Counted from the stretch's first letter, positions 34,513 through 47,112 are shown. The stretch: 64,000 nt of DNA from Neckera pumila (GCA_963969595.1 OZ018409.1:21360975-21424974), one strand, 5' to 3'. The notes: generated by a model from the sequence alone, not told the origin. Numbers and translations are program-made.

Positions 34513-34890
34513 CAAAATGCCTACCTGAGGGGAGAAGTGATGGGTCAGTCATCTGGTTCTGGAATCCATGTTTGTGAATTCGTGCTGCACTTTGCCGGCG
34601 CGAGTGGATTGCAAAATAGAAACCTTGAATTACAAGCATTGGCGCTGCCACATGAAGGCTAGATTTGAAGCTAAGTCTTGTTTCGGATTGAGATGATCAT
34701 GGTATGAGAATAGCAAGAGCCGTGAGAAGAGGAGCGTTCCACTGCTAGTCTGAGGATAGCATCAGTTTTTTGGTCCGTTGAAATTATTCGAGTGATTTTG
34801 GATTATACTTGATATGATAAAATTATTTTCCTTTTTGTAACAGATTTTCTGCAAGTATCAATGTTACGATTGGGGAATCAGGATCAGCAA

Positions 34891-34956
34891 TTTGAAAACT
34901 AGAATCATTGTTATGGACTTGGTTTTGAAAACTAGAATCATTGTTATGAACTTGGT
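34891..34956. repeat. Perfect-register 33-bp tandem duplication
   Basis: TTTGAAAACTAGAATCATTG plus TTATG-ACTTGGT repeated twice in direct succession with a single difference (G/A). A recent duplication. Confidence 0.9.
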
Positions 34957-37354
34957 ATTAAAAAACGAGAAAGTAGAGACTCCTTTTGAAAAACAACATG
35001 ACAACCCATTCCAGGGATGTTATTTCTATAACGAGGTTCTCTTTTCTTGTTAATGGATGTAACCTCACGGGTTGGATCCTCTTATCATGCTCAACCAAAG
35101 GTCTAAAATGTAAACACCAAAGCGATGAAGGAAGAATGAAATATAAGCATGCATTCAGTGCTTTGGCGGTGATTTCTATAGAAAGGAGCTTCATTGATTG
35201 AGACTAAGGTAGGAGGCTCGGAAACAGTTTGGGCGTTTTGAACCGAACTTGATACAAAGGTACATTTTGCTTTCTTCAATTAATCAAAATGTACAAATGG
35301 TGTTTATTCTAGGAGGTGGTTGCTTTTAGAGCCATATGGCATTTCAACTTCAAAATTTCATAACTAATTCCACAAAGCTCCAAAAAATATGAAACAACTT
35401 GGGCCACATGCGATTTCGTCTCATCTTTCAAGGAAAATTTACTGAAAAATATTTCAAGATTCTTTACCTCCCCAAAATTCAGTTTTAGCGCTTAGATGAT
35501 CGCTTTATGGACCTTCTACTTTATGAGTGAGCATCTCCATACACTATAAGAAACCCGCATTTTAGGTGACGTTAGCATAATTTTAAAAGACAGATTTTTG
35601 TGGACGTCCAATAAAACAACTTGTGTTTTTATGTCAATAATATCGTCCATTGCTATGGTGTGTTGAACAATGCACCCCTATGTTGCTTAAAATGTTGAAG
35701 TCATTCAATATTTTAGGAATGGACTAAGTTAAAGTATTGCAAATCTTTAAACTAGAGTTTTTCTTTTCTTTTAGAGGTTATTGTCCTACCTTTTCATCTT
35801 CTTCTTTTTTGCAATACATAATCAATATGGTGTTTTTTACTCCATTTGAACAATGGAATAAAAAATCAACAATAGTATGCATCCTCTCCAACACGAAATA
35901 ATTTATGATTGTTGAATCACATAGAGGGGGGATACTTTGTTTGAAAAAAATACCTCCAACACTCTCATCATTAGGTCATTTGTGTTGATTCTTGTGGACT
36001 AGTGTTATTTGTCTTCTAGAGGTAGGGGTTCCATCTTCTGCCTTTGTTTTAGGCAACAGATGGAGCAAAAGTCCATTGCTCACACCATCTATATTTATCT
36101 CAAATTATAGGAAGATCAATAAAAAAATCTTATTAGAGATCAACACTTGTATTCTAAGAATGAAAGCATTTTGTAGATCATATGATTTAGGATTTGGATA
36201 TCAGCAATTGATCAAATCTTACAACCGCAATTGCAAATTCTAAAGACCTCTATTGTAGACAAACTAAGCAAATCTTCAATCTTGCAATAGAAATTTCAAA
36301 CTCTAATAAACTCTAATGTGGACAAACTAAGCAATCCCATATGCCAAGCTAAGTTCCATCTCAAGAATCATAAGTGCTTGATATGCCATAATATCCTTCT
36401 TAATTCAAATATATGAAGGCCAATCTGCATTGAATTTGGAAATTGGCTAACGTATAAGTGACAATAACAATGGTTATATTGGCTAATAGCGGTTATATTT
36501 GTTTTCACATTTTCAAGCTCAAAAATAGCTTCAATTCCTAATGAACTTCAATTTTTTCAAATTTATAGTTCAGTCCCAAATGCCAATCAATCATACTAAT
36601 TAAATGTCAACTAACTTGATAGAAACATCAAGCCAAATTTACACTGAAAGTCCTTGGAAGCACTATCTTTGCTTCCATAGTTTTCAAAATGAATATTTAC
36701 CTTCTACATCACTTGCAACCAATCAAGTTTGTAAGCCATTGTGGTATGGAGTATCATGCAACAACACCCAACAAGAATTCAAATTTCCCTAAATGGAGGT
36801 GATTGTTCATGAATTCAACAATATAAGCTTCTTTATAGGCTAAGTGAATAAAGAGTGTAGGCCAACGCTAATCTACAATGGCATGTCTTGAGGATATAGT
36901 CAAAGAAAAAGAGAGGTGCATAGCCACAATGTTATGATATTTTTAGCCATTGCGATCAGAATTAGTTTGTACATCAGCATTCATTTTAACAAAAGTTGGA
37001 AAAAAAATATAACAAAAATCAATTGCGATTTTTTTTACCACTATTTCACATAATCCCAAAACAACTTCAAATTTATTGTTTCTGTTTTGCGACTTCAATT
37101 TTGAGAATTTCAAGGTGTATAATATACCTTTAAAAAGTTATTGAAACTCCATTGCGGGTTTTTTATCAACTTCTTTCATTTTCTGGCTGGAAAGGTATTG
37201 AGTTTATAAAGAAGAATTATACATTTCTCTATGTATGGGGCAACAAAGGTTTAGTTCTTTCTAGACTAGGAATTGATGGTATAAGAGAATGAAGAAGGCC
37301 TAATCCTTGAGTGATTTTCATAGAAGTGACTATTTAGGCATGTATGCATACTTA
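34957..37354. other. Gene-free spacer
   Basis: No exon, RNA gene or window-wide repeat was recognised. CACTATAAGAAACCC at 35542 looks like one end of a CACTA-type element, but no matching second end was found. Confidence 0.4.
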
Positions 37355-38386
37355 GGTGGTTGCAAGAGACAGTAGTCCTATTTTCCATCACAATTGGCAT
37401 TAGAGAAAAAAACAGCCCTCCAGAGGGCTGCTCCAAATTGACAGGCCAAGCTATTTCAAGCTTGGCCTGTCAATCTCGAAATGGCCCAGTTGAGCAGTCA
37501 GCTTGGTTGACTGCTCACCAAACAATCAACTTTTGTACTTCTTCTTTTTTTCTTTTTCTTTTTAATTTTTAATTTGCAAAATAGACTTCCTGTGCCATTG
37601 TCACTACATAATCTGCTTTACGGAAATAGGAGAAAAAAGCAGTTTTTAGCCCTGTTAAACCAAATTTCAGGGTCCTTTGGAGGCTGTGGAGCAGCCCTCC
37701 AAAGGGCTGACTTCTTCTCTAATGAGAGATCTTATCATCCCCTATAACTTTTGAAGCATAAGTCTAATGAGCACGAAGTTTTTATAAGAGATTCTAATTT
37801 CATCTTATTAGATCCCTTATTTTTTAGAAATTAAAAAAAATATTCAAAACTTAAAAGCAAATTTAGATAATTTGAGGTTTAGGAATTTTCACTACATTCA
37901 AAATATCAAAATTGAATGATCTAGAGTTGAAATTTCTGTGGTCTATTCCCACACTTAATAGGCATATGCCTACCAAGGGGTCATTTAAAAATATATTATT
38001 TTATATCCTCTATGTTCATGCAAATAGGGCTCCTTGCACAAGCACTTTTGAACATTGAAGATGGTTTCAACTTCATTTTTTGGTGAAATTTGATCACCAT
38101 CAAGTCCTCACAAATGGCCAATTTTTTGTTTTTTTGTTATGATTTTTTATTTATTATTAATTAGTACCTCATTGTGTCTATTTTCTGTGGCAATTTATCT
38201 TTTTTTTCCACTTATTATTATTTCTGTATTCACAAGTAGTCCATAGTACTTGCAACGATATTTTTAGCCATTGAATTTTCTAATCAGTGGCTAAGATTGT
38301 TCCACCACAAAGTACTTTTAGTACTTAGGGTTTGAAATCCAATTTTTGGCAAATGCAAAAAAAAAAAAATCTTTCTTGCAACCACC
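37355..38386 (-). mobile_element. Family E inverted-repeat element, copy 2, with nested M element
   Basis: A perfect 13-bp terminal inverted repeat GGTGGTTGCAAGA (37355-37367 and, reversed, 38374-38386). Read on the minus strand it is collinear with 49366-50110 (GGCCATTTG, CACCAAAA, ATAAAATAATAT, GACTTATGCTTCAAAAG). Without the M element it is about 705 bp. No coding frame; the superfamily is uncertain. Confidence 0.75.
37398..37724. mobile_element. Family M copy 4, nested in family E
   Basis: The 40-bp inverted repeats start CATTAGAGAA and carry CAGCCCTCC..AGGGCTGCTCC, with about 33 of 40 positions matching. The interior contains two strong hairpins: GACAGGCCAAGCT..AGCTTGGCCTGTC and GAGCAGTCA..TGACTGCTC. 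It interrupts E copy 2. Confidence 0.8.
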
Positions 38387-38463
38387 CACTTGCACACTTT
38401 TTAATTTATTTGTGATGATGTTTTTGTTTACATTTCAAAGCAAATGCTTGAGATTTTCCCTTT

Positions 38464-39170
38464 TTAACACCCAAGAGGCCCATTGTCACCTTGACAGACA
38501 AATTTGGAATTCAGGCTTCTACCTTTGATGTTGATTTTTGAGGTGACTTTAAGAAACTTTTCTTGAAGATAGAAGAACATATAAACTTTCTAAGAGTACA
38601 ATTTTATTTCAATTGATGCTTGGGAGCAAAAGTAAGCCCACTCTAACAAAAAATAGTCAAAATTTGGGCAAGAAAAACAATTCAACTTGACAAAATGTTA
38701 AAAGACTTGTTTCTCATATAATATTATTACATATGTCTATATGGAGATTTTGATTTGTTATATTCATATTAACGATGTGAAATTATACTAATGAAGAGTC
38801 TAGTTTTGACGGTAATTACAGCCTCTTCCAAGATAAGTAATAAATATAATTTGTTTTTGAATTTGTTTGATAATTCTATTGAAAAAGAATAATAGGCTCA
38901 TGAAGTTTAGACAATTTGCTATTTGAGCCATTTCATTGTTAGGATTGACATGTTTCAACTACCTTTTAGATATTCTACAATCAATTAGGTTTTGCCTTCT
39001 ATCTTGTACTTGCTTATATTCAATGATTTTTTAAAGAATTAATCTCAAATTTCCTTTTCTTCAAATTTATTTTAAACTCTCAATTGCGTTTTTCAACAAT
39101 TCTTTTAGTTCAAATCTATAGTACAAAAATTTAAAATTGAGAAGATTCAAAGTTTGATGAACTAACTTGC
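38464..39170 (-). mobile_element. Degraded subfamily A TTAA element, reverse, truncated
   Basis: Starts TTAACACCCAAGAGGCCCATTG, a worn A terminus (TTAA at 38464-38467). It then follows reversed A blocks (GAAGATAGAAGAACATA, CAATTGATGCTTGGGAGCAAAA, ACCT..ATCTTGTACTTGCTTAT). The far end is lost. Confidence 0.6.
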
Positions 39171-39910
39171 CAAGCGGCAAAAAAATGTTTCTTTTCACAT
39201 CAAATTCAAAATCAATTGTTCCCCCTTCTTTGCAGTCACGTCCACCTATTTGCATCATCATGCACTCCCCTTTGTCCCTCTAACATCAAAGTTATATTCA
39301 TACTCTTGCACATCCTACAACTTCATTATAATACCAATTTTGTGGAAGTCCATCACCAAAGTAATCACCCAAAAGTTATTAGATTCTTAGATGATTAGGT
39401 GCATTCTTTGTTTCTACAATTTCTGTGGAAGTCATTCATCAGACACTTTTAGAGCAATTTCCATACACCTAAAATCAACCCAACCTTGCATCAAAGACAA
39501 AAGAAATTTAGAATTTTATAGAGAAGTGTATAATGGTTATGAGATAGAATAAATTTTTTGCCCTCCAGCCATGTTGCTTATATGCCAATGGTCTATAAGA
39601 TGACAACACAAATTGGTAATATCTTTAAAATATATTTTTCTATTTCTATTTAAAAGTTTACTATAATGAAAAAAAAATTGATGAATTCCTAGTCCTCATT
39701 TGGGTGGATTTGGAGAATTGCAATAAAAAAGTAAAAAAGTCTTATATTCTTGTCACACAAACCTAAGGCAGGTTGAAAGTACGTTTGCAATAGATCATTC
39801 CAAAAAAAAGCATTGTTGCAAAATGATAACTGGAATTGTTGGCCAACAAAATTTCAAGAGAGGCTTGTAAAAAGTGGAGAAGGCAAGTTTCCAACTACTT
39901 GAAAATTGTT
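39171..39910. other. AT-rich spacer, no gene seen
   Basis: Nothing recognisable on either strand. Confidence 0.4.
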
Positions 39911-40848
39911 TATAACCTCTAAGGTCAGAGACTATATTTTCACCAAAAACACTTCAAAATTGCCATTTTTAGTACAAGTACCAAATTTTGGAAGAAAAAT
40001 AAAATTTGGACACCTGTAACATGGAATCTTGTAGTAAGCTTGTTTAGGAAGATGTAGAAAAAAATTTAGAATTTTCCACCTTGTAGATTGCAAGATATTA
40101 GCATTTGAATTGACAAAACTCCTTTTTGGAGTTTAAAATCAGGTAGTTGCACTTCACAAGGTCACATTTGTATGAAAAAATGTCTAAAATGGTGGTCACT
40201 CAAATGGTGGTCACTCTTTGGCTTCATTCCTCAAAGCAAGTTGGCTACATACTTGAAAAATTTCAGACCATTTAGAATTGTACAACATATAGGAAAAAAA
40301 TAGTAAATAGAAAGAAGTTGAGAATGATTCAAAACACAAAATTATTAAGAATTTAGTTATGGAATTGAAAAATGCCAATCCCAATGTTTATAATGTTGTA
40401 ATAAACAATATACATCCAATGCTTTTATTTTTTTTCCAAAATATTGAAAATTGAGTTACATTAACAACTTCAAAGTTTATTTTAGAGTAGAGATTCTGTA
40501 ACTACCTGCAAACTAAAACTCCTCATAATTTTCATCTCATTAATCAAAATGGAATGATTCAAAGCTTTCCACATATATATAAATCTAGAAACCAATTTCA
40601 AATTTTTATTTCTAAAAAAAGTGATTTTTAAGAATTTTGTGAGCTGCTCACTGACCAATGGAAATGACATATTATACCATAACTTTTTAACCATGTAGTC
40701 AAAAGTTACAAAAATTGTTGTACCTTAAAGTTATTCCTTGGACACATGTTTAATTTCAAATAAAATAAAATAAAATATTCGTTTGTAGTGAGGTACCCCA
40801 AATTGCTATGTTGACAAAAAAAATGTCATTTGGTCTCTTAGGGTTTAA
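39911..40848 (+). mobile_element. Subfamily B TTAA element, somewhat degraded
   Basis: Collinear with 20739-21666. The left end is worn to TATAACCTCTAAGGTCAGAG. The right end TTTGGTCTCTTAGGGTTTAA keeps its TTAA (40845-40848). The sentence-like block AAATGGTGGTCACTC is duplicated at 40187-40217. Confidence 0.8.
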
Positions 40849-40856
40849 CATTGAAC

Positions 40857-41789
40857 TTAACCCCTAAAGTCCCATTGTCCCCTCAGGGGACAAAATAGAT
40901 TTTGGGCAGGCTACTACGGCTTCAATATTCATCATCATTTTTTGAAATTTTTTGTGAAGATAGAAAAATACATTAGCTTGTGAGAATATAATTTTTATTT
41001 CAATCGGTGCCCGGTAGCAAAAGTTATGGCACAAAAGGTCCTTTTTTTGGTGTGGCGGGCAGAAATCTTCTCATTCAAAATTTTTATTTTAAAATTTTAA
41101 AAATTATTTTCTTGTAGATTGTATTTTTCTCTATATGGGAAGCTTTGACTCATCTCATTTGGATTTGTTATGTGAAAGTTATGGGCAATCTTATTTTTCG
41201 GGCATTTAAAGCATCTTCTTGAAAAAATAACTTGTAGGACTCAATCTTGAATGCAATTCTGACAATTTTTCAAAAAAAATTGTTTGACAAGGTAAAGTTT
41301 GCTTGCTAAAACAATCTCACCATTGGGATTATAGTGTTTTAATCCCATCTTAGAGCTATTGACGATTTAGTTTTTCTTTCAATCTTGGACCTACTTCTAC
41401 TTAACAACTTTTTAAAGAATGAAAATTAAGTGAATTTTTTTTGAATTTTTTTTCCTAGATTCTCAACTCAACTATTCAACATAAGAAAAAAAAATTAAAT
41501 TCAAAGTCTGTAGTGCAAATTTTTTTTACAAATGGCGGTCAAAGTCATCTGAAATTGCAAGTCAGTGTTCAAAAAATCAAAATTTTCCAACTTTGAATGC
41601 TTATATCTTCTAATCTATATGGTCAAACTTTATGAAATTTTTACCACATGATCTGAGGTAAGTTAAGTACAAGATCCTACGGTTGGATTCAAAAAAAATT
41701 ATTTCTTCTTTTTTCTTAGATGAACGCAGCAGAAGTGACAGTTTTGAGTTGATTTTGATAGAAAAATGCCTTGGGACTTTAGGGGTTAA
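40857..41789 (-). mobile_element. Subfamily A TTAA element (complete, 933 bp)
   Basis: TTAA 40857-40860 and 41786-41789 flank CCCCTAAAGTCCCATTGTCC and its partner, reversed, CCCCTAAAGTCCCAAGG. A subterminal GTCCCCT-CAGGGGAC palindrome follows the left end. It lies 8 bp after the B element and in the opposite orientation. Confidence 0.9.
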
Positions 41790-43020
41790 ACATTTTGGTT
41801 GCTTTTAATTTGACAACAATTAAAAGCTACTCCTAAAAATCTAGTTTCTCCCTCCCAAAATAGAAGCGAACACATCATGAAACTTAGCAAAGACAAGTTT
41901 GACTTTGAAATACCCGGACTCATTTTTGATACCTATACAGAAATTTGCTCTTAGTCCTTAGCATCTTCAATTAGGTAAATTTTTATTTTTACACATCACT
42001 CATGTGGTGATCACCTGTAAAATGAGAATGCCTATATGTTCTCACTTTTATTGATCCATATTGATCCCTGTGGGTTGAATAATTTACTGTATTAAAAAAT
42101 ATTTGACAAATGTTTAACCTAGAGTCCTCAACACAAATGAAATTGGGCCAAAAGCTGCCCCCAAAACCACAAATTTCCTATACCCTTGTCAATGACCTCT
42201 GGCCAGATCAGGTTTTGGCGACTCTCACTACTGTAGGTAAAGAGGAGTTGCACAGGAGGAACAGTAGCTGTAATTGTTCTACTGTCATCCTTCCCGCCGG
42301 CCGAGACATACGGAAACAGTTGCTTGTCATTTTGGGGTCATCTGTGAAGAGGTCGACATTACTAATAACGGCGGGATTGTAAACGGCGGGAGTCACATTC
42401 TATTTCGAAACGCAAAACACCGCGTGCATTTTATGCTACAGAAGACAACTTCATATCATATGTACAGACATCTGACAGCAAGGGACTGCGATGGCCATTT
42501 CAAAAGCACATTCCGAAAGCCAGAATCTTATCACGTAGCGTAAAGCCGTAAACGTGGAACGTGGGAGTATCTAAATATTTGAATAGTAGTATCTTCATAG
42601 CCAACTCATGTTGCAACAAAAACAGCCAAATGTGCTACAGACTCAAATATAACATTGGTATCCACATTCTTGTAGCTGAAAAAATAATCAGAACTATTGC
42701 AAGTTTTGCCACATTTGTGAACTCTGCACAGCACTGTCTCCCATCGACAAATCCCATCTTCTAAGATCCTCTGCAGGCCGGCATTGTGTCCTAAACGAAC
42801 ACAAGCAGCCCGATTTCTAAGCATTGGCAAAGAATCACGTGAAGAATCATCAAACAATAATGCTCGCGCTGGTTTCCTAAAGCTTGTAATACATTAGTCT
42901 AAATCCAACATTACACCCCCAACTGCTCGTCCTACACGGCTAGAAATGGGGAACTTCAGGGCGAAAACTAGGAATCATTCAAGCCAGATGCCAGAAATTT
43001 GGGAACTTCTTTGTGCAGAA
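41790..43020. other. 3' flank of the CASP-like gene
   Basis: The part from about 42100 to 43020 has moderate GC and probably includes the 3' UTR of the minus-strand gene. No additional exon can be joined in phase, and no repeat was recognised. Confidence 0.4.
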
Positions 43021-43849
43021 TCACTTGGACATCCTTAAGAGGCGGATGGGGTACAGAGCCGCGCACGACGCCAAGATGACGAAAGCGAAGAACGACAGGA
43101 CGATGGACGCCTGCGCTTTCTGGCAAAACCCAGACGCATCTTGACAGTAACCGGCGTCTTCTAGTCGGGCTTGCGCGGTGGCGGCCGCTGCAGCTGCTGC
43201 GATGAGCGCGTAAGCCAGCACCGAGTCGAAGATGAAGGTGAGCAAGCTTCCGCCGGCTGCTGCGGAAGAAATGAATGTGCCAGTCGATGACACTTGCACC
43301 ACACACAGCACCAGCTGCACTATGGAATAGATGCACACGATGGAGTCCAAGCTCAACAAGCCCCTGCACCATAACAAAACCCCCATAACCCACGTTACTT
43401 GAACCCCGTCGCTACTCGGGAAAAAAAAATGCTGCATCCCTAGTCCAGCTTTATAAAACAAGCGGAAAATCCATGCAATCGATCGGCAAGCCAGTGCAAC
43501 CCCCAATGTGGCCTTGTGCTTACACGAAAGCCTTGACATCGGAGAACTTGAAGGTATACGAGTAGTAAGTTGTATAGGTGAGCCCATAATAGGCATCGTA
43601 TAACGTCCCCTTGTTCGCCGCCATCACACTTAACCCAATGAGCGTGAGCACCACCAACGCAATCCGTAACGTCAGAGTCAAAATCCCACACATCCGGGAG
43701 TCTTTCCCGACGAGCGAAGGCGACGGATTGTACATGGCTGGCGTCGTCCCAGATTCCACCCCCGAGCCGACTGGTACACCAGACGCCCTCGTCTTCTGGA
43801 AGTCTCGGCCGTTATCAAAAACCTCCGAATTCCAAGCACCCCCATCCAT
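43021..43849 (-). CDS. CASP-like (CASPL) four-helix membrane protein
   Basis: Two exons on the minus strand, 43849-43524 and 43363-43021, join in phase (GT|GTAAGC to GTGCAG|G) to 222 residues. A 55-residue soluble N-terminus precedes four hydrophobic helices at about 54-78, 108-132, 146-172 and 192-217. The conserved Arg of helix 1 (R62) and Asp of helix 3 (D155) are present, as is the extracellular C-x6-C pair (C182, C189). CASP and CASPL proteins sit in the plasma membrane; CASPs recruit the lignin machinery of the Casparian strip, while most CASPLs have unknown roles, so a barrier function is not implied. Helix 3 contains a run of eight alanines after the L-I. The ATG at 43849 has a good context; upstream in-frame sequence opens only at a GTG. 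Confidence 0.9.
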
Positions 43850-45504
43850 TTCGACGACTGAAACCAAACTCCCCCTTTCCTTTCCTTCCTGCAAACCACA
43901 ATGCAACCACTCCACTCCAAACCCCTTGAACTACACTGAGCTTCCAACACAAAACTCCGGTGAACGCAAGAAGTGAACCACGCACTGATCCTGTAGTTAT
44001 TGAACTCCTGGAGTCCCTTTAAACTCCAACTCCAAAGCTGGCTCGTCACACGAGCTTGAGCTGCTTGACACAGAGCTTGACACAGAGCTTGACACAGAGA
44101 TTGTTACAAAGATTCAAAGCTGTACTTACGAGGAGAGTTGACTGCTGCAGAAATGATATGATGGCTAAGTTAGCGGTGCCTTGAGTTATAGCCGAGACTG
44201 CAAAGGCGGAGGTTTGGCGGGTAGCTGTGCTGTACTGGACTGTACTGTACAGGACTGTACAGTGCTGGGGGTTTAGAAAATACAGTGGATCGATAAGCGG
44301 AGGGCAACATGCGGGTTGTCGTTCCACGTTGTGGATGTCCCTTGACACATGTTGTCCCTTGCAACAACCAAAAATTAATGACGGTTGTCATTTTGACAAC
44401 CCAAATTACTTTAACGTGAGAAGGACGTCACGGACTTTGGGGGTCCTTTAGATAGTCAACTAAGCTTTGTGCATAATGAAGAATGGATGATTTCCATCCA
44501 ATCATTTGTGTGCAATTGTATTGGTGCCATAGCCATAGTAATGATTTAACCCCTAACTGTATCAACAACCATATATGGTTGCTCTACAATTTCAAGCTTG
44601 TTTTTGTGCGAGCAATTAAATTCCTTTTATTGTTATAAAAAAATTTACAAACAATATTGAAGGTTAATTATTAGAAACTTTGATTTTCATATATTAAAAA
44701 AGGCAACTGTTTGATTTGACAAGTTCTTATATATAGAGATAGACAGAGATAGAGATAGAGATAGAGATAGAGATAGAGAGATGTACCATTAGTAGAAGTG
44801 TACAGTTTGTGAATTTTACTTGATTTCTCGGCTTTGAGCAAAGTTGGACAGTTTGACTTTGTTTGAGATCTGAAAAATTGTACTCATCCATTTGCTTTGA
44901 AAATGGTCCCAGTGGAAAGTGCTTTCATGAATTTCACCATTGAAAATTTAAACATGCAAGTGTTGATATGAAGTTGTTGTCAATTTCTAATTATAAAAAG
45001 AACTACATTTCAACAATTGCAAGGTGGATTGTGTAATGAATTTGATAGCTCTTCCTTTGAGCTTAAGCTTTTTGGAAGTGTATTTTTGAATGTTAACACA
45101 ATTCCTAGTTGTTTGTGCCACCTCCAATCCCAAAAAAATCTTATATGCAAATTTCTCAAACATTGTGGGTATAGGCAATATACTAAAAATATGATATATA
45201 TATTCATTTTTTTGCTATACTCTCACAATTCCTATGCAATTACACACTCAAACCTTGTATGTCCACTAATAAGCAAGCTCTTTAAACATCTATATGGTTC
45301 AATTTTGAAAGAAAAACAGTTAGCTTCTTTGGGATAACTACAAGCCTATGCTCTTTTTTCTTAGGAAAAAGACATTTAGAAAGGCTCGGGCACTTAAGTG
45401 TTATGTTCAAGACATTTTGTATTGTTTTGTTCATTTTACATGGATTAGATTATAGAAAAAAAGGTACACTATCGAGTGTACACAATACTTTAAGCCTTTT
45501 TCTC
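43850..45504. other. Upstream region of the CASP-like gene and AT-rich spacer
   Basis: A GC-richer promoter-side part (to about 44450) includes an overlapping CTGTAC palindromic cluster at 44229-44262. Then comes an (AGAGAT)n microsatellite at 44737-44783 in AT-rich DNA. A lone TTAACCCCTAACTG at 44546 has no partner end. No further gene. Confidence 0.45.
44063..44098. repeat. 12-bp tandem repeat upstream of the CASP-like gene
   Basis: GCTTGACACAGA three times in a row, about 210 bp upstream of the minus-strand start codon, in its promoter or 5' UTR. Confidence 0.85.
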
Positions 45505-45511
45505 TTAATCC

Positions 45512-46444
45512 TTAACCCTTAAAGGCCCAAGGCCTTTTTTATGCCAAAAAACACCCAAAACTGCCATTTTTTAGCAAAGAGTGAAGAAAAAATTAAAAAT
45601 GTTTTTTTTGCACATCTCACCGTAGAATCTTACACCTAACTAGTATAAAAATGTGTGGAAAAAATTTCAGAATTTTTGACCACATAGATTGCAAGATATC
45701 TACGTTTAAAGTGAAAAAAACAAGGTTTTCAGCACATTGTGGGATTGGATTATTTGACTTTGAACATTTTTAACTTAAAATTTTTGCACTACAGAGTTTT
45801 GAGCTTTAAATGTTTATAGTGAAGAATTGAGTTGATGATCTCTTAAAAAAAAGTATTTCAAAAAAACTTAATTTTCATTATTAAAAAAATTGTTAAGTAG
45901 AATTAGGTACAAGATAGAAGGAAAATCTAAAATATTCATATATTTTAGATGGAATTAAAATGCACTAATCCCAATGGTGAGATTGTTCTAGCAAGTAAAC
46001 TAAACCATGCCAAACAAAAAAATTTGAAAAATTTGAAAAATTGCATTAAAAAATGAGTCCTACAAGTTACTTTTTTCAAAAAGATGCTCTAACTGTCCCA
46101 AAAACAAGAATGTCCATAACTTTCTCATAACAAATCCAAATGAAATGAATCAAAGCTTTCCAAATAGACAAAAATATAATCTATGGAAAAAAAATTCAAA
46201 AAAAAAAAAAATTATTTTTTGCAAAATTGTTTTTGCTGCCCGCTTTCCCCTGTTTTGAGCTTATTTGGGCATAACTTTTTTTCCCGGGCACCGATTGAAA
46301 AAAAAATTATACTTCCACAAAGCTTATCTGTTTTTCTATCTTCTAAAAAAATTTCAAAAAATCAGGACAAAATTTCAGCCCGTAGGTATCTGCCCGAAAT
46401 CCCACTTGTCCGTTGAACGGACACTTGGGCCTTTTAGGGGTTAA
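45512..46444 (+). mobile_element. Subfamily A TTAA element (complete reference copy, 933 bp)
   Basis: TTAACCCTTAAAGGCCCAAGG on the left and CTTGGGCCTTTTAGGGGTTAA on the right, one base longer than shown limits at each junction. It carries a subterminal GTCCGTTGAACGGAC palindrome. It preserves the uninterrupted TTAA (45706-45709) that is occupied in the copy at 11962. The longest frames are under 80 residues, so it is non-autonomous. Confidence 0.9.
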
Positions 46445-46717
46445 AGGACCAAGCTGCGTTTTTTGGCAACATAACAAATTTGGGCAGCTCACTACAAATG
46501 GAGTTTTTATTTTTTTTCTTTGAAAATTTCACACAACATATGCCCAAAGAGAAGCTTTAAGGTCCAATAAATTTCGTAACTATTGACTAAATAGTTAAAA
46601 AGTTATTGCATGATATGTGATTTTCTTTGAACTTTGGATAGCTTGGGCAGCTCAAATTTTTTTTATAAAAATGACTTGTAAAAAAATAAATTGAAATTGG
46701 TTCTTTAGATTTATATA

Positions 46718-47112
46718 AGGTAGAGCCACCCATTCCCAACCAGTGACCCATTCCTGACCTATCTGCATGTGTTTTTTACCAAGTTTAGAATGAGTTTTTT
46801 TTCCTTTTCAAGATTGAAACTAATAAAAACATGATACATGTCCCAAATTGTGAGAAAAGAAGTAGGAAATAATGATTAGGAAAAAAGTTACTGAATGACT
46901 GGAATTGGAAGAATCTAGACGTTGGCGATGGGTCCGAAGCACTTTTTGCCTCCCAAAATTCCTAGTAATCTCAGTTTAAGCAATAAATTATCAAATTTTT
47001 TGCAATCCTTGTCATTTCTATCAATGTATCTTTGAAAAATATTTATTTTGCCTTCACTATTCTAGATCATGTTGGAATTCATTATTTTGGTCGGTTATGG
47101 GTGGCTCTACTT
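46718..47112. mobile_element. TA-flanked MITE inserted in the subfamily B element
   Basis: Terminal inverted repeats AGGTAGAGCCACCCAT and ATGGGTGGCTCTACTT, 395 bp apart end to end, flanked by TA. Removing it and one TA restores GATTTATATATACATAG, exactly the sequence at the same place in the B copy near 55300. TA duplication points to the Tc1/mariner group. Confidence 0.85.

Noticed and set aside
35542..35560. CACTATAAGAAACCC as a CACTA element end
   Set aside because: No inverted partner or target duplication found.
44546..44560. Isolated TTAACCCCTAACTG
   Set aside because: No partner end and no subfamily interior nearby.
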